64,000 nt of DNA from Bacillus sp. 1NLA3E (GTDB lineage Bacteria; Bacillota; Bacilli; Bacillales; Cytobacillaceae): positions 4,560,001-4,624,000 of the forward strand of contig NC_021171.1 of assembly GCF_000242895.2 (NCBI RefSeq). The letters run 5' to 3'. Shown here piece after piece: positions 53,116 to 63,060 of this stretch. The position numbers were made by a program, and so were the translations under genes. Under the pieces are notes generated by a model, which searched no databases, was not told where the DNA came from, and was given only the letters and a program-made list of their open reading frames with translations. Numbering within the stretch: position 1 is the first letter of the stretch; each line of letters opens with the position of its first letter.

Positions 53116-54150
53116 TTATTTCTGCGCCGTGATTTTTGCTAGCATGGTATCGGAGGCTGAGATTTCCACACCTTGATAGTAGTGTTTCACGATGTCCTGA
53201 TAGTTTTTCCCGTCTGTGGCCATTCCGTTGGCACCGTACTGACTCATTCCAACGCCGTGACCGTATCCTTTGGTATTGATGACGATGTTATCCCCTTTAA
53301 CGATCCAAGAGAAGTCAGACGATTTAAGACCAAGCTTCTCGCGGATTTCTTTCCCCGTAAGCTCTTTGCCATTGATCTTCACTTTGCCAACCCGCTTTCC
53401 AGATGTTCTTTCCGTAATCATTCCGACCGATTTCTTGTCTGCCAGTTTTACACCCAGCTTATTCTCGAAGTCGCTAATCGAAAACACCTTTTGGTCGGAA
53501 AATTTTGGCGACCTTTTGTCCCACGGGCTTTGGACGCTTCTTAAGTATGGAAAGGAACCGGACCAGTAGTCCTCAGAGTTTTCCGTATACCCGTTACTAG
53601 TTGAGAAAAATGTAGCCGTAATCGGCTGGCCGTTGTAAGTGAGGATTTGACCTGCTGTTTGGTGAACCGCGTCAGTTACTTTTTTGATTTTCCAGTTATA
53701 ATCGGCTCCCCATATTCTTTTTAGTTCCTCATCGTTTTTGTATACCTGGTGGAGTTCGGTGTCAGCGGTGTCAGCACCTGCTGGCAAGCCAACTTTGTTT
53801 TGGCTGACCATCTGTTTGACGATGTAGGTTCGCGCTGTAAGTGCCTGTGCCTTCAATGCCTCCATTTCAAAATCAGCGGGCATTTCCGCGGCAACTACCC
53901 CGATCACATAATTTTCGAGCGGAAGCTTTTCCATATGTTGAAGTGAAGTACGGTACACGGCGACTTCAACACTGGGGCCAGTTGGTGGGTTTTGGCTAAC
54001 TGCTGTTTGTTCGGTTTGTTTTGTTAGCTGCTCCCCCAACTTTCCGCTAGCTTTTTCCTCACTAAAAGGAAGCACTAGAAGCGTCGGTATGAGTATGGTT
54101 ACCGCAAATAGCAACGCCGTTAGTACGATGTAAGGTTTGATTTTTGTCAT
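53116..54150 (-). CDS. spoIID: Stage II sporulation protein D (SpoIID)
   Basis: This 344-aa lytic transglycosylase is anchored by one N-terminal helix (residues about 7-27) and thins septal peptidoglycan during engulfment. Family motifs are visible: ENYVIGVVAAEMPADFEMEALKAQA, ATFFSTSNGYTENSEDYW and KGYGHGVGMSQYGANGMA. The catalytic Glu corresponds to the one in AAEMPADFE. ATG 54150 has GGAGG about 9 nt upstream and matches the known length. It follows murAA as in Bacillus. Confidence 0.95.
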   Translation of the reverse strand: MTKIKPYIVLTALLFAVTILIPTLLVLPFSEEKASGKLGEQLTKQTEQTAVSQNPPTGPSVEVAVYRTSLQHMEKLPLENYVIGVVAAEMPADFEMEALKAQALTARTYIVKQMVSQNKVGLPAGADTADTELHQVYKNDEELKRIWGADYNWKIKKVTDAVHQTAGQILTYNGQPITATFFSTSNGYTENSEDYWSGSFPYLRSVQSPWDKRSPKFSDQKVFSISDFENKLGVKLADKKSVGMITERTSGKRVGKVKINGKELTGKEIREKLGLKSSDFSWIVKGDNIVINTKGYGHGVGMSQYGANGMATDGKNYQDIVKHYYQGVEISASDTMLAKITAQK

Positions 54151-54318
54151 GATTGAAGCCTCCATATGTGAAGTAAACAGGTGCGGCGACGTTGTGATGG
54201 CGACGGCGATTGACCGTCCCCCATTCAACTTCAAATCCGCCTCGTTTCTTTTCATACTTATGGTTTTGGACAGGCTTTTATGACAGTTATGTGCTTCAAT
54301 TTTAGACGAAGGATTTTG

Positions 54319-54423
54319 TCGGCCGCTTTTGCCAATTTATCGGCCGCTTTCCGGAATTTGTCGACCGTTTTTTAATGTTTATCGGCCGCTTTCGTAATTT
54401 TATCGGCTAATCGCCAAATTTTA
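54319..54423. repeat. 21-bp tandem repeat, site 2 (five exact-length units)
   Basis: Five units begin at 54319, 54340, 54361, 54382 and 54403, each exactly 21 bp. They start TCGGCCG(C)TTT (TCGACCG and TCGGCTA in units 3 and 5) and end AATTT(A/G)-like. The spacing is two helical turns. The array lies in the murAA-spoIID spacer. Sites 1 and 3 (9046 and 57641) share the unit and the closing TCGGC(T/C)AATCGCCAAA. Confidence 0.85.
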
Positions 54424-54460
54424 CCAAAAATAACCCCGATTTTACCCCCAATAAACGCCA

Positions 54461-54497
54461 AAAAAGCCGAAGCAAGGGGTACCCCTCAACTTCGGCT
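54461..54497 (-). terminator. Terminator of murAA
   Basis: AGCCGAAG / CTTCGGCT enclose an inner GGGGTACCCC hairpin, followed on the minus strand by TTTTTTGGCG. It lies 13 nt past the murAA stop. Confidence 0.92.
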
Positions 54498-54509
54498 ATA
54501 TCTCTAACC

Positions 54510-55820
54510 TTATGCGTTTAAATCAGTCACCATATCTTCATGACCGCTAAAACTGTGCTCTTCCACTTTGACACGTTCAATATCGGCACCTAGCAAAGCA
54601 AGCTTCTCATGGAAATTCACATAACCACGGTCTAAATGCTTCAACTCAGTAACACGTGTGACACCATCAGCAACAAGCCCTGTCAGAATCAATGACGCCG
54701 CAGCACGAAGATCCGTAGCAGCCACTTCTGCACCTTGTAAATCCGATGGTCCATTCATAATCACCGAACGGCCCTCAATTTTAATATCAGCATTCATGCG
54801 GCGGAACTCTTCAACGTGCATGAAGCGGTTCTCAAAAACAGTCTCAGTAATCATGCTCGTACCCCGAGCACGCAATAATAGTGCCATCATTTGCGATTGC
54901 ATATCAGTCGGGAACCCTGGGTGCGGCATCGTTTTAATATCCACAGCCTTTAGAAGATCCGTTCCGATTACGCGGATGCCTTCATCCTCTTCAATAATCG
55001 TAACACCCATCTCTTCCATCTTGGCAATCAAAGAAGTCAAATGCTCAGGTACAGCATTCTGCACAAGCACATTTCCGCCTGTAATCGCCGCTGCCACCAT
55101 AAATGTTCCAGCTTCAACCCGATCCGGGATAATGGAGTGCTCCGCCCCGAATAGTACGTCTACACCTTCAATTTTGATCGTTCCAGTCCCAGCTCCACGA
55201 ACCTTAGCGCCCATCGCATTAAGGAAATTCGCTAAATCAACAATTTCCGGCTCCTTGGCCGCGTTTTCAATGACCGACGTTCCTTTTGCGAGAGTTGCAG
55301 CCATCATAATATTTTCAGTAGCCCCAACACTTGGAAAATCGAGATAGATTTTCGCTCCGATTAGACGGTCTTTCACTTCCGCATCGATAAAGCCGTTGCC
55401 GACCTTAACGGTTGCGCCCATAGCTTCGAAGCCTTTTAAGTGCTGGTCAATCGGACGCGATCCAATTGCACAGCCACCTGGTAATGCGACCCGGGCACGG
55501 CCATTTCTTGCTAATAGTGAGCCCATAACCAACACAGATGCGCGCATTTTTCGAACGTATTCGAAAGGTGCTTCATCCTTTAACGTATTTGATGCATTCA
55601 CTGTCACATGATTATTTTTAAACTCTACTCCGGCATTTAAATAGCGTAATACTTCATTGATAGTGTATACATCGGAGAGAGCTGGCACATCATGAATTAC
55701 GCTTTTTCCGTCACTTGCTAATAGTGTTGCAGCGAGTACTGGCAATACGGCATTTTTTGCCCCTTCTACTTTAACGATACCGCTCAGCCTTTGTCCGCCG
55801 CGGACGATGATCTTTTCCAA
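54510..55820 (-). CDS. murAA: UDP-N-acetylglucosamine 1-carboxyvinyltransferase MurA
   Basis: This 436-aa enzyme transfers enolpyruvate to UDP-GlcNAc, the first step of peptidoglycan synthesis. The active-site Cys lies in [13 protein letters not shown] (near residue 117), the fosfomycin target. [18 protein letters not shown] opens the protein. The start is TTG with GGAGGGG 7 nt upstream. Its neighbours ywmB and spoIID match the murAA locus of Bacillus rather than murAB. Confidence 0.95.
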   Translation of the reverse strand: MEKIIVRGGQRLSGIVKVEGAKNAVLPVLAATLLASDGKSVIHDVPALSDVYTINEVLRYLNAGVEFKNNHVTVNASNTLKDEAPFEYVRKMRASVLVMGSLLARNGRARVALPGGCAIGSRPIDQHLKGFEAMGATVKVGNGFIDAEVKDRLIGAKIYLDFPSVGATENIMMAATLAKGTSVIENAAKEPEIVDLANFLNAMGAKVRGAGTGTIKIEGVDVLFGAEHSIIPDRVEAGTFMVAAAITGGNVLVQNAVPEHLTSLIAKMEEMGVTIIEEDEGIRVIGTDLLKAVDIKTMPHPGFPTDMQSQMMALLLRARGTSMITETVFENRFMHVEEFRRMNADIKIEGRSVIMNGPSDLQGAEVAATDLRAAASLILTGLVADGVTRVTELKHLDRGYVNFHEKLALLGADIERVKVEEHSFSGHEDMVTDLNA

Positions 55821-55852
55821 ATGTATTCCCCTCCGCGTCCATTTTCTCTATA

Positions 55853-56605
55853 TTAATATTCAATCGTAATGATTGGTGTGCCAACAACCAGGGTTGTCTT
55901 AGCGCCCAATCCTTTTCGCAAGGCTAGTTGTAAGTTTATGTTTTCGTGGTTACTTTTTAGCGATCCGGCGAATAAAGGCGAAGCTGCCGTTACGGAAATA
56001 AATGCATTTTCTGATAGAGATTCTATTTCATTCGCATTAAAAGCTTTTAGCAAACCATTTATACTTGGTGACAAAGTCTGTACCATCTTATCATCTATTT
56101 CCGCTTTGATACAAGAGAAAATTGTGGGTTTTCCTTGAAATATGTCAGAAAAAGTTGAGGATAGGTGTGTTTTCAAAAAACTTTCCATATGATCAGACCA
56201 AGCATGTCCTTTTACTTCATAGATGAGATACGCTTGGGAGCGTTGATTTGTGGGGGTCGAAACGAATCTTATCTTTTCTTGAATGGTTGATGTACTTGGG
56301 GAAACAGCTTCCGCTTCCCAATGACGTTGATCCTTTGATTCTGTCCATTCCCACTTTGGAAACTTTTTTTGGATGGTTTTTAGGTATTCTTCTTTATTTT
56401 TCTGATTTGGAAAATTTGGAAGCTTCTCTCGTGCGTAAATTGACCATTCATCAAGCTGTATGTTTTCACCCTGTATGACGGATGCTAAAGTCAAAAGATC
56501 CGACGACCATTGAGGCTCTATAGCTTCAGTTTTATGATTCCCAAATTGCGTTATGAAAAAACAAATAATGATTAAAATGACCATTTTATTTATATGATAT
56601 TTCAT
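55853..56605 (-). CDS. ywmB: YwmB-like exported protein
   Basis: The 250-aa protein has an N-terminal signal or anchor helix (residues about 8-22) and the TATA-box-binding-like DUF1779 domain of YwmB. Function is unknown. It is recognised mainly by its place between ywzB and murAA and its general sequence. ATG has GGAGAGGGG upstream. Confidence 0.8.
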   Translation of the reverse strand: MKYHINKMVILIIICFFITQFGNHKTEAIEPQWSSDLLTLASVIQGENIQLDEWSIYAREKLPNFPNQKNKEEYLKTIQKKFPKWEWTESKDQRHWEAEAVSPSTSTIQEKIRFVSTPTNQRSQAYLIYEVKGHAWSDHMESFLKTHLSSTFSDIFQGKPTIFSCIKAEIDDKMVQTLSPSINGLLKAFNANEIESLSENAFISVTAASPLFAGSLKSNHENINLQLALRKGLGAKTTLVVGTPIITIEY

Positions 56606-56778
56606 CTCTATATCCCCTCTCCATAATCACAGTGTTTACCCGGAGAGAGGCTTACATACTTGGGAATTATCGTCACTTTGTGACAAACAATTGTTTATTA
56701 CAACAACACATTGAATTGTACTGAATAAATCAGCTTTTGTGAACATGTAAGAAGACCTAAATTTTCGTTATTTTACAA

Positions 56779-57015
56779 TTATTGGAACATCATTGGGAGC
56801 TGTTGGGACCACATAAGGTAATCTAGGAAAAAATTACTAACGATAGAGCCAAGTGCAATGGCTAATAATATGTATAGTATTCTTGCCTGTATAACGTGAT
56901 TTTTCTTTAATAATTTATCTAACTGAATTGCTTGAATTGCCCACCATGCCACCCCAATAAACGCCAAATGCGCCAATATACTTACTAAAGCTTGTTGTCC
57001 AAATTCCGGTACCAA
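56779..57015 (-). CDS. ywzB: DUF1146 membrane protein YwzB
   Basis: The 78-aa protein has two membrane helices with the AHLAFIGVAWWAIQAIQLDKL motif and a second helix in LLAIALGSIVSNFFLDYL. It starts at TTG with AAGGGGG upstream. YwzB homologues follow the ATP synthase or nuo genes in Bacillaceae. Role unknown. Confidence 0.85.
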   Translation of the reverse strand: MVPEFGQQALVSILAHLAFIGVAWWAIQAIQLDKLLKKNHVIQARILYILLAIALGSIVSNFFLDYLMWSQQLPMMFQ

Positions 57016-57033
57016 ATAGATTCCCCCTTACTT

Positions 57034-57178
57034 GAAAAGCGCAAGCGCCCGGTTAGCGACGTATGGACTGGAGCACACCGACTGAGATAAAGGAAACACG
57101 AAGAGCGATAGCGATTCGATGTTGACTTATCGTAGGGAGGTGGGTGAAGTCCACTAGACGCTGGGCGCTGGAGCTAGA
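57034..57178. repeat. ~145-bp dispersed repeat, copy X
   Basis: It runs from GAAAAGCGCAAGCGCCCGGT to GGGCGCTGGAGCTAGA, with ends that are partly complementary. It is found inverted and nearly identical at 62916-63060. It lies between ywzB and the SASP gene and is non-coding. Confidence 0.88.
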
Positions 57179-57281
57179 TACTCATCAAATTTAAAATTCA
57201 AATCTGAAAAAAATGCTGGTAATCCTTCTCCTTAGACGTATTGTTTTGTGAAAAAGTTTCAAAGGATTTGCTTTATCAGTT

Positions 57282-57305
57282 AAAAACCACCTTAGATTAA
57301 GGTGG
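57282..57305 (-). terminator. Terminator of the SASP gene
   Basis: CCACCTTA-gat-TAAGGTGG is a perfect 8-bp stem followed by TTTTTAA on the minus strand, 19 nt after the stop. Confidence 0.88.
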
Positions 57306-57323
57306 CTCAGTTCTTTGGATGGA

Positions 57324-57503
57324 CTATTCTTCAATTAATTCATGTATTTCCACCACTGTGCGTTCTTCAAGTGGTCCCCTTAAGTGAACGGTGGCTGTTC
57401 TGCCATCTTCGCTAAGTCCATCGATCCAAACTGACGTCCCATTATATTTTACATCAATTTCAGCAGAAGAAGAAAGTATTTGCTTTACTCTTTTTACATC
57501 CAT
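57324..57503 (-). CDS. sspH: H-type small acid-soluble spore protein
   Basis: The 59-aa protein begins [18 protein letters not shown] and contains [13 protein letters not shown], then [18 protein letters not shown]. This is the pattern of the H-type SASP family, minor spore-core proteins made in the forespore. ATG 57503 has GGGGTG 7 nt upstream and the gene has its own terminator. The name by homology is tentative, since several H-type paralogues exist. Confidence 0.8.
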   Translation of the reverse strand: MDVKRVKQILSSSAEIDVKYNGTSVWIDGLSEDGRTATVHLRGPLEERTVVEIHELIEE

Positions 57504-57640
57504 TTGCCCACACCCCTATTTTTTTTATTGAGACGTTCTAGTTTTTGAAGGATTCAGGGTTTTATGTATGCATTTGCTATTTTCTTACGAGAAATGGCGG
57601 TAATTTCCGGTTGAATTGTGGGATTTTTAGTTGTTACTTG

Positions 57641-57690
57641 GTTTATCGGCCGCTTTGGCATTTTTATCGGCCAATCGCCAAAAATTACCA
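57641..57690. repeat. 21-bp tandem repeat, site 3
   Basis: It has one full unit (TCGGCCGCTTTGGCATTTTTA) and the closing TCGGCCAATCGCCAAAAATTACCA. A further TTATCGACCGA piece lies at 57729. It stands before the nuoN terminator. Confidence 0.7.
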
Positions 57691-57755
57691 TTTTTTAATC
57701 GTCGTTTTACTTGGCTTTTCCCTTAATTTTATCGACCGACACCAATCACCACGCA

Positions 57756-57790
57756 AAAAAAGGAAGGAGAGTCCCCTTTCTCTCCTTCCT
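57756..57790 (-). terminator. Terminator of the nuo operon
   Basis: GGAAGGAGAG / CTCTCCTTCC form a 10-bp stem followed on the minus strand by TTTTTTTGCG, 52 nt past the nuoN stop. Confidence 0.9.
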
Positions 57791-57841
57791 CACTCTATAA
57801 AACCCCTAAAAAATTTGACCGTTTATAACTCCCATTAAGAA

Positions 57842-59353
57842 TTACTTAAAGAAATCCCCAAAATCCTTAAAATGTGAATTTAAGAAATCAAATGCTGTGT
57901 CTGGTGCTACCCCTAACACCATTGTCCCAAGAACGCAAATGACAATCACGACGCCGACACCGATTGGAATATTGATCTTGTGATCACCCTCGGCAGGGCG
58001 GAAAAATATTTGAGTCAAAATTCCAAAATAGTAAACGTAAGAAACAACTGTTGCTGCGATCATAATCGAAGCCAGAACATAATGGGCAGGCTGATCAATC
58101 AAAGCTCCCATGAAGATATTCAATTTGCCGATAAAGCCGGCTGTTCCCGGAAACCCTGCCAGCGACAACACTGAAATTGCCATCGCAATGGCCAGGAATG
58201 GAGAACGACGGTAAAGACCTGCAAAATGGTGAATATCTTCCGTTTCCTGCTTAGCGGTAACTAGTTGGATGATAGCGAACGCACACAAGTTCATGAACAA
58301 GTACGCTGCCAAGTAAAACCACAAAGTGTTAAATAAAAATTGTAACGTTGTGAAAATCACCAACAAGTAACCAGCGTGAGCAATACTTGAATAAGCAAAC
58401 ATCCGTTTAATATTACGCTGTCTTAACGCGACCACGTTACCAATGATCATTGTCGCCCCAGCTAGGAAAGCGATGTAATCTTGAATTTGATAAAAGAACG
58501 GCTCCGAGCCAGGTCCTTCAGTCGGAATTCGCACAAAAATCATTAAGAACACACGTGACATCAACACGAAGCCCGCCGTCTTGGACACAACGCTTAAAAA
58601 GGCTGTGACCGGTGTTGGTGCTCCTTGGTAAACATCCGGTGCCCACATATGAAACGGTGCGGTAGCCAGCTTAAACGACAAGCCCACGAACACCATGAAG
58701 AAGGCTAGTCCGAGTAAATAAACTATTTGCGGGTTTGTCACTGATCCTGCGGCATTAGCAACCAGCATTAAGTTCGTTGATCCTGTTAAACCGTAAACGT
58801 AACTTAAACCAAATAGTGTGATCGCTGTAGAAAGTCCGCCATTGATGACGTATTTCATAGCAGCTTCATTGGATTTTAAATGTTTCTTACGCATTCCAGC
58901 TAAAATGTAAGATGAAATCGATAATAACTCTAGTCCAACAAAAAGAGTAATCAAGTCGCCACTTGACGCCATCACCATGGCACCCAACAATGCGGTTAAG
59001 AACAAGTAGAAAAATTCTCCTCTGTTCTCTTCAAGACCCTCTTTCGTGTCATCACTTATTGCTAAAATCAATACTAACGCCGCTCCACCAAGCATAAGCA
59101 GTTTAAAAGCCTTTGAGAATGCATCAAGGCGGAACGTGTCATGTAAAATCGAAGCCAAAGGATGATTGAATAATCCGGCTAGAGACACCATTGCCAGCGC
59201 GATCCCGGCGACGCCAATCCAGCCTATATTTCTGCGGTCGAATTTTTTACTCATAAAGATATCAAGCAGGGACATGATCGTTGCGGCAGCAAGGATGATG
59301 AACTCAGGAGCCATGATTCCCCACTCAAACGATTTTAACGTTGCTAAATCCAT
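57842..59353 (-). CDS. nuoN: NADH dehydrogenase-like subunit NuoN
   Basis: This 503-aa membrane subunit of a complex I-like proton pump belongs to the Mrp antiporter-like group. Membrane segments run throughout. Conserved parts include FVGLELLSISSYILAG, LATAPFHMWAPDVYQGAPTPVTAFLSV and a discontinuous-helix region near SLAGFPGTAGFIGKL. It is the last gene of the operon. Bacillus nuo clusters often lack nuoEFG; whether that holds here is outside the window. Confidence 0.95.
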   Translation of the reverse strand: MDLATLKSFEWGIMAPEFIILAAATIMSLLDIFMSKKFDRRNIGWIGVAGIALAMVSLAGLFNHPLASILHDTFRLDAFSKAFKLLMLGGAALVLILAISDDTKEGLEENRGEFFYLFLTALLGAMVMASSGDLITLFVGLELLSISSYILAGMRKKHLKSNEAAMKYVINGGLSTAITLFGLSYVYGLTGSTNLMLVANAAGSVTNPQIVYLLGLAFFMVFVGLSFKLATAPFHMWAPDVYQGAPTPVTAFLSVVSKTAGFVLMSRVFLMIFVRIPTEGPGSEPFFYQIQDYIAFLAGATMIIGNVVALRQRNIKRMFAYSSIAHAGYLLVIFTTLQFLFNTLWFYLAAYLFMNLCAFAIIQLVTAKQETEDIHHFAGLYRRSPFLAIAMAISVLSLAGFPGTAGFIGKLNIFMGALIDQPAHYVLASIMIAATVVSYVYYFGILTQIFFRPAEGDHKINIPIGVGVVIVICVLGTMVLGVAPDTAFDFLNSHFKDFGDFFK

Positions 59354-59359
59354 CCTTCA

Positions 59360-60874
59360 TCAACCCCCTATCCCTAACATGATGGTTTCTATTGTTTTAT
59401 GAAGCGGTTCACTTAGCAGACTCGGGAAAACGCCGATTAGGACGATTAAGCCTACTAATGTTAGCACTGGGATCATTTCGACTGAACGCAGATCGTTCGT
59501 TCCAACGAATTGTCGCTCTGCTTTTCCAAAAGTCATTCCCAAGACTGCGCGGAGCAAATAGACAGCCGTCATGATAATACCGATCGAGCCAATGGCGCCC
59601 AATACTGGCATTTCTTTGAATAAACCTAAGAAAGCCATGAATTCGCTGACGAATCCGGACATTCCTGGTAAACCAAGTGAGGCCATGGCTGCTGCTAGTA
59701 AAAATCCAGCCGCGAGTGGCATTCCCTTGGCAAGCCCTCCAAGCTTAGCAATCGTGGTTGTATGGGTCCGTTCATAAATAACCCCAACCAGGAAGAATAA
59801 TAATGCTGAAATTAATCCGTGTGAGACCACTTGGAAAATGGCCCCTTGAATCCCGGCAGCATTTAAAGATCCTAGCCCGATTAACACAATTCCCATATGA
59901 GAAATGGACGAGTAAGCCAGAACCATTTTGAAATCTTTTTGAATAAACGCCAGGAAAGCACCGTATAGGAGGTTAATGACTCCTAATATGGCCAGCACCC
60001 CAGCCACTTCTTTAAATTGTTCTGGGAAAATTCCCATGGCGATGCGGATCAAACCGAATGCACCAATTTTTAACAGAATACCTGAGTGAATCATAACAAC
60101 TGATGGTGGTGCTTCAACGTGAACACGCAGCATCCAGCTGTGTAATGGGAAGATTGGAAGCTTAATGCCAAAGGCCACTAAAAGGGCGATGAGCAACCCA
60201 AACTTCGCCGATTCCGTTATTGGAGCCACAAGTTTGATCCCATCTGTATTGATTAAATATTTAAGCGCATCAATATTAGATGTTCCTGTGCGAGCAAACA
60301 GAACCATAATCACAATTAACAGGATGGCTGATCCCAAACCATTATAGATTAAGAAACTGTAAGCCGCTTTTTCTTTTTCAAAATAACCCCATTTTCCGAT
60401 TAAGAAGAACATCGGAACTAAGGTAATTTCAAAGAAGATAAAGAATAGAATCAGGTTTTGCGCAGTAAACACACCTAGCATCCCTATTTCTAATAGTAGA
60501 AATAACATGAAATAGCCTTTCCATTCCTTGTTAATTTGAATGGAAGCAATCGCTGCCAGTGTGGCAATAATTGCCGTAAGCACGACCATGGTCAACGAAA
60601 ATCCGTCTAAACCTAATTCATAATAAACGGAGAATATATACTTGTCGTCGAAACGCCCAAATTGGACCCAATGGACCTTTTCAGCAATCGTAGCCAGACT
60701 TGCCCCGCCACGATATTGAATAAAGGCCACCAATGCCAACACCAATGCCGGAAGCGTTGAGATAAAACCAATTAATTTAATCGTTTCGCCCTGCGTTTTT
60801 GGAATGAACGCTAACACAGCAATACCGAGCAACGGGGAGAATACTAAGATAGAAAGAAAATGGGCCATATTCAT
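59360..60874 (-). CDS. nuoM: NADH dehydrogenase-like subunit NuoM
   Basis: This 504-aa antiporter-like membrane subunit has LIFFIFFEITLVPMFFLIGKWG, IKLPIFPLHSWMLRVHVEAPPS and MGIVLIGLGSLNAAGIQGA. The Lys and His residues on the central broken helices needed for proton movement are present. It overlaps nuoL by 4 nt (ATGA) and precedes nuoN by 6 nt. Confidence 0.95.
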   Translation of the reverse strand: MNMAHFLSILVFSPLLGIAVLAFIPKTQGETIKLIGFISTLPALVLALVAFIQYRGGASLATIAEKVHWVQFGRFDDKYIFSVYYELGLDGFSLTMVVLTAIIATLAAIASIQINKEWKGYFMLFLLLEIGMLGVFTAQNLILFFIFFEITLVPMFFLIGKWGYFEKEKAAYSFLIYNGLGSAILLIVIMVLFARTGTSNIDALKYLINTDGIKLVAPITESAKFGLLIALLVAFGIKLPIFPLHSWMLRVHVEAPPSVVMIHSGILLKIGAFGLIRIAMGIFPEQFKEVAGVLAILGVINLLYGAFLAFIQKDFKMVLAYSSISHMGIVLIGLGSLNAAGIQGAIFQVVSHGLISALLFFLVGVIYERTHTTTIAKLGGLAKGMPLAAGFLLAAAMASLGLPGMSGFVSEFMAFLGLFKEMPVLGAIGSIGIIMTAVYLLRAVLGMTFGKAERQFVGTNDLRSVEMIPVLTLVGLIVLIGVFPSLLSEPLHKTIETIMLGIGG

Positions 60875-62736
60875 TTTAAGTACCCCCCTGTCAACGCGAA
60901 AATCACAACTAACAGCGCCAGACCAACAAAGGCTACCGTTCCGTAGGTTTGAACCTGACCAGATTGTAGCTTAGAGCCTGATTTTCCAAGTGTTTGCACA
61001 ATGCCGGTAATCCCTTTGATGATTCCTTCAACAATGAACACTTCAATGATATTAAGCAATTGGCTAATCCACTTGGTCGCAAAAATAACTGTGAGCTGAT
61101 AAAACTCATCGATATAATATTTGTTATATAAAATATTGTAGAGAATCGGTGCTCGTCCTGATAACCAATCACGGGACAAGCTGCGTTTTCCATAGATGAG
61201 CCAAGCCAAGAAAATACCGGCAAGCGACACGACTGTGGCAACGATCATAATCCAGATTGGACCTTCGACCTCACCATGCGCTAATGCTTCATTACCCTCT
61301 GTTAACCAATCGCCAAGGAAGGTACCGAACCACGGCGTGTTCACATAACCAGACACAACCGCCAAAATAGCTAACACGATCATTGGGAAGGTCATGATAT
61401 TTGGTGAGTCATGAACATTCTTCATTTCGCTACGTGACTCGCCTAAGAAGACCATAAAGAACAAGCGGAACATGTAGAACGCGGTAAAGAAGGCAGCCAC
61501 AACGGCGAGCCAGAATAACACTGTGTTGCCGTGAGTCCAAGCTGACACTAAGATCTCGTCCTTACTGAAAAATCCTGAAAATAACGGGACACCACTGATC
61601 GCTAATGTTCCAATTAAAAATAATGGTCCAGTGAGGCGAAGTTTCTTCCATAAGCCACCCATTTTTTCAATGTCTTGCGTGTGGACCGCATGAATGACGC
61701 TTCCTGCTGCTAAAAACAGCAACGCTTTAAAGAAGGCGTGTGTCATTAAATGGAACACACCAGCGACATATCCTGCTGAACCTAATGCAAGCATCATATA
61801 GCCGAGCTGGCTCATGGTTGAGTAAGCTAGAACTCTTTTAATATCCGTTTGGACTAAGCCAATACTCGCTGCAAAAATAGCTGTAACAGCTCCAACGATG
61901 GCCACTGTTAACAATGCTGTCTTACTAGCAGTGAATAATGGGAATAGTGATGCGACTAAATAAACACCTGCTGCAACCATGGTCGCTGCGTGAATTAACG
62001 CTGACACTGGTGTAGGACCTTCCATTGCATCCGGCAACCATGTGTGTAACGGGAACTGACCGGATTTACCGACTGCTCCGATAAAAATTAAGATGGCCGT
62101 GAGCGTAATCATTCCGCTGGAAACGGCACCTTCTGCTACTGCTTTAAAAATTTCATCGTATTCAAAGCTGCCAACTTGCCAGAATAAGAGGATCATCCCG
62201 ATAAATAAGCCGACATCCCCGATTCTCGTCATAATAAACGCCTTTTTGGCAGCGGCTTTGGCTTCCTCTTTATAAAAATAGAAACCGATTAGTAGGAATG
62301 AACCTAAGCCGACAAGCTCCCAAAATACGTACGTTTGTAATAAGTTTGGTGAGATCACCAAGCCGAGCATCGCAAACGTGAACAAACCTAAGTAGGCATA
62401 GAAAACCGAAATTCGCTCGTCACCGTGCATATAGCCTTTTGAATACGTATGTACTAATAAGCTGACAAGCGACACGATTACTAGCATCAATGCATTTAAC
62501 TGATTGATTTCAAAACCCGCTGTTATCTGAGTATCCCCGAACGTAAGCCAGGTGGCTTCGCTCTTAAATGTTGGTGCCGAAAAGCGATCAAACAGCACCA
62601 GCAAAGAGTAGATGAAAGTTGCCAGTGACAGTAATATTCCAATATAAGCACTCGCTTCTTTCATTCGTTTACCGAAAAGAAGAAGGATTAAGAACGATAA
62701 AAGCGGGAAAAGCGGTATGATCCATGCATTCTCCAT
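60871..62736 (-). CDS. nuoL: NADH dehydrogenase-like subunit NuoL
   Basis: This 621-aa antiporter-like subunit has the C-terminal long lateral region characteristic of NuoL. Conserved parts are FWELVGLGSFLLIGFYF, GKSGQFPLHTWLPDAMEGPTPVSALIHAATMV and LAYSTMSQLGYMMLALG. ATG 62736 is preferred over an upstream GTG, which abuts the AAGGGG site. A 324-bp spacer with a dispersed repeat divides it from nuoK, an interruption of the operon. Confidence 0.95.
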   Translation of the reverse strand: MENAWIIPLFPLLSFLILLLFGKRMKEASAYIGILLSLATFIYSLLVLFDRFSAPTFKSEATWLTFGDTQITAGFEINQLNALMLVIVSLVSLLVHTYSKGYMHGDERISVFYAYLGLFTFAMLGLVISPNLLQTYVFWELVGLGSFLLIGFYFYKEEAKAAAKKAFIMTRIGDVGLFIGMILLFWQVGSFEYDEIFKAVAEGAVSSGMITLTAILIFIGAVGKSGQFPLHTWLPDAMEGPTPVSALIHAATMVAAGVYLVASLFPLFTASKTALLTVAIVGAVTAIFAASIGLVQTDIKRVLAYSTMSQLGYMMLALGSAGYVAGVFHLMTHAFFKALLFLAAGSVIHAVHTQDIEKMGGLWKKLRLTGPLFLIGTLAISGVPLFSGFFSKDEILVSAWTHGNTVLFWLAVVAAFFTAFYMFRLFFMVFLGESRSEMKNVHDSPNIMTFPMIVLAILAVVSGYVNTPWFGTFLGDWLTEGNEALAHGEVEGPIWIMIVATVVSLAGIFLAWLIYGKRSLSRDWLSGRAPILYNILYNKYYIDEFYQLTVIFATKWISQLLNIIEVFIVEGIIKGITGIVQTLGKSGSKLQSGQVQTYGTVAFVGLALLVVIFALTGGYLK

Positions 62737-62915
62737 CAATATCACATTCCCCTTTTTAAACGCTTTTAAGTGGCGTGATGTCTGTTTGCCACGCGTTTGA
62801 TTGCGGCCCGCTACTGTACGCGCGGGTCATTGGTTTTGCAATTTGCTAGAGTTTCCACAAATTGCTTTCAAGGATTAAGCTTCTTTATTTTCCTAAATAA
62901 GGCAACTCAACAATT

Positions 62916-63060
62916 GTCTAGCTCCAGCGCCCAGCGCCTAGTGGACTTCACCCACCTCCCTACGATAAGTCAACATCGAATCGCTTACGCTCTTCGTGTT
63001 TCCTTTATCTCAGTCGGTGTGCTCCAGTCCATACGTCGCTAACCGTGCGCTTCCGCCTTT
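62916..63060. repeat. ~145-bp dispersed repeat, copy Y, inside the nuo operon
   Basis: It is the reverse complement of 57034-57178 with few differences. It occupies most of the nuoK-nuoL spacer. Its end abuts the nuoK stop at 63061, so it probably inserted after the operon was formed. Confidence 0.9.
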
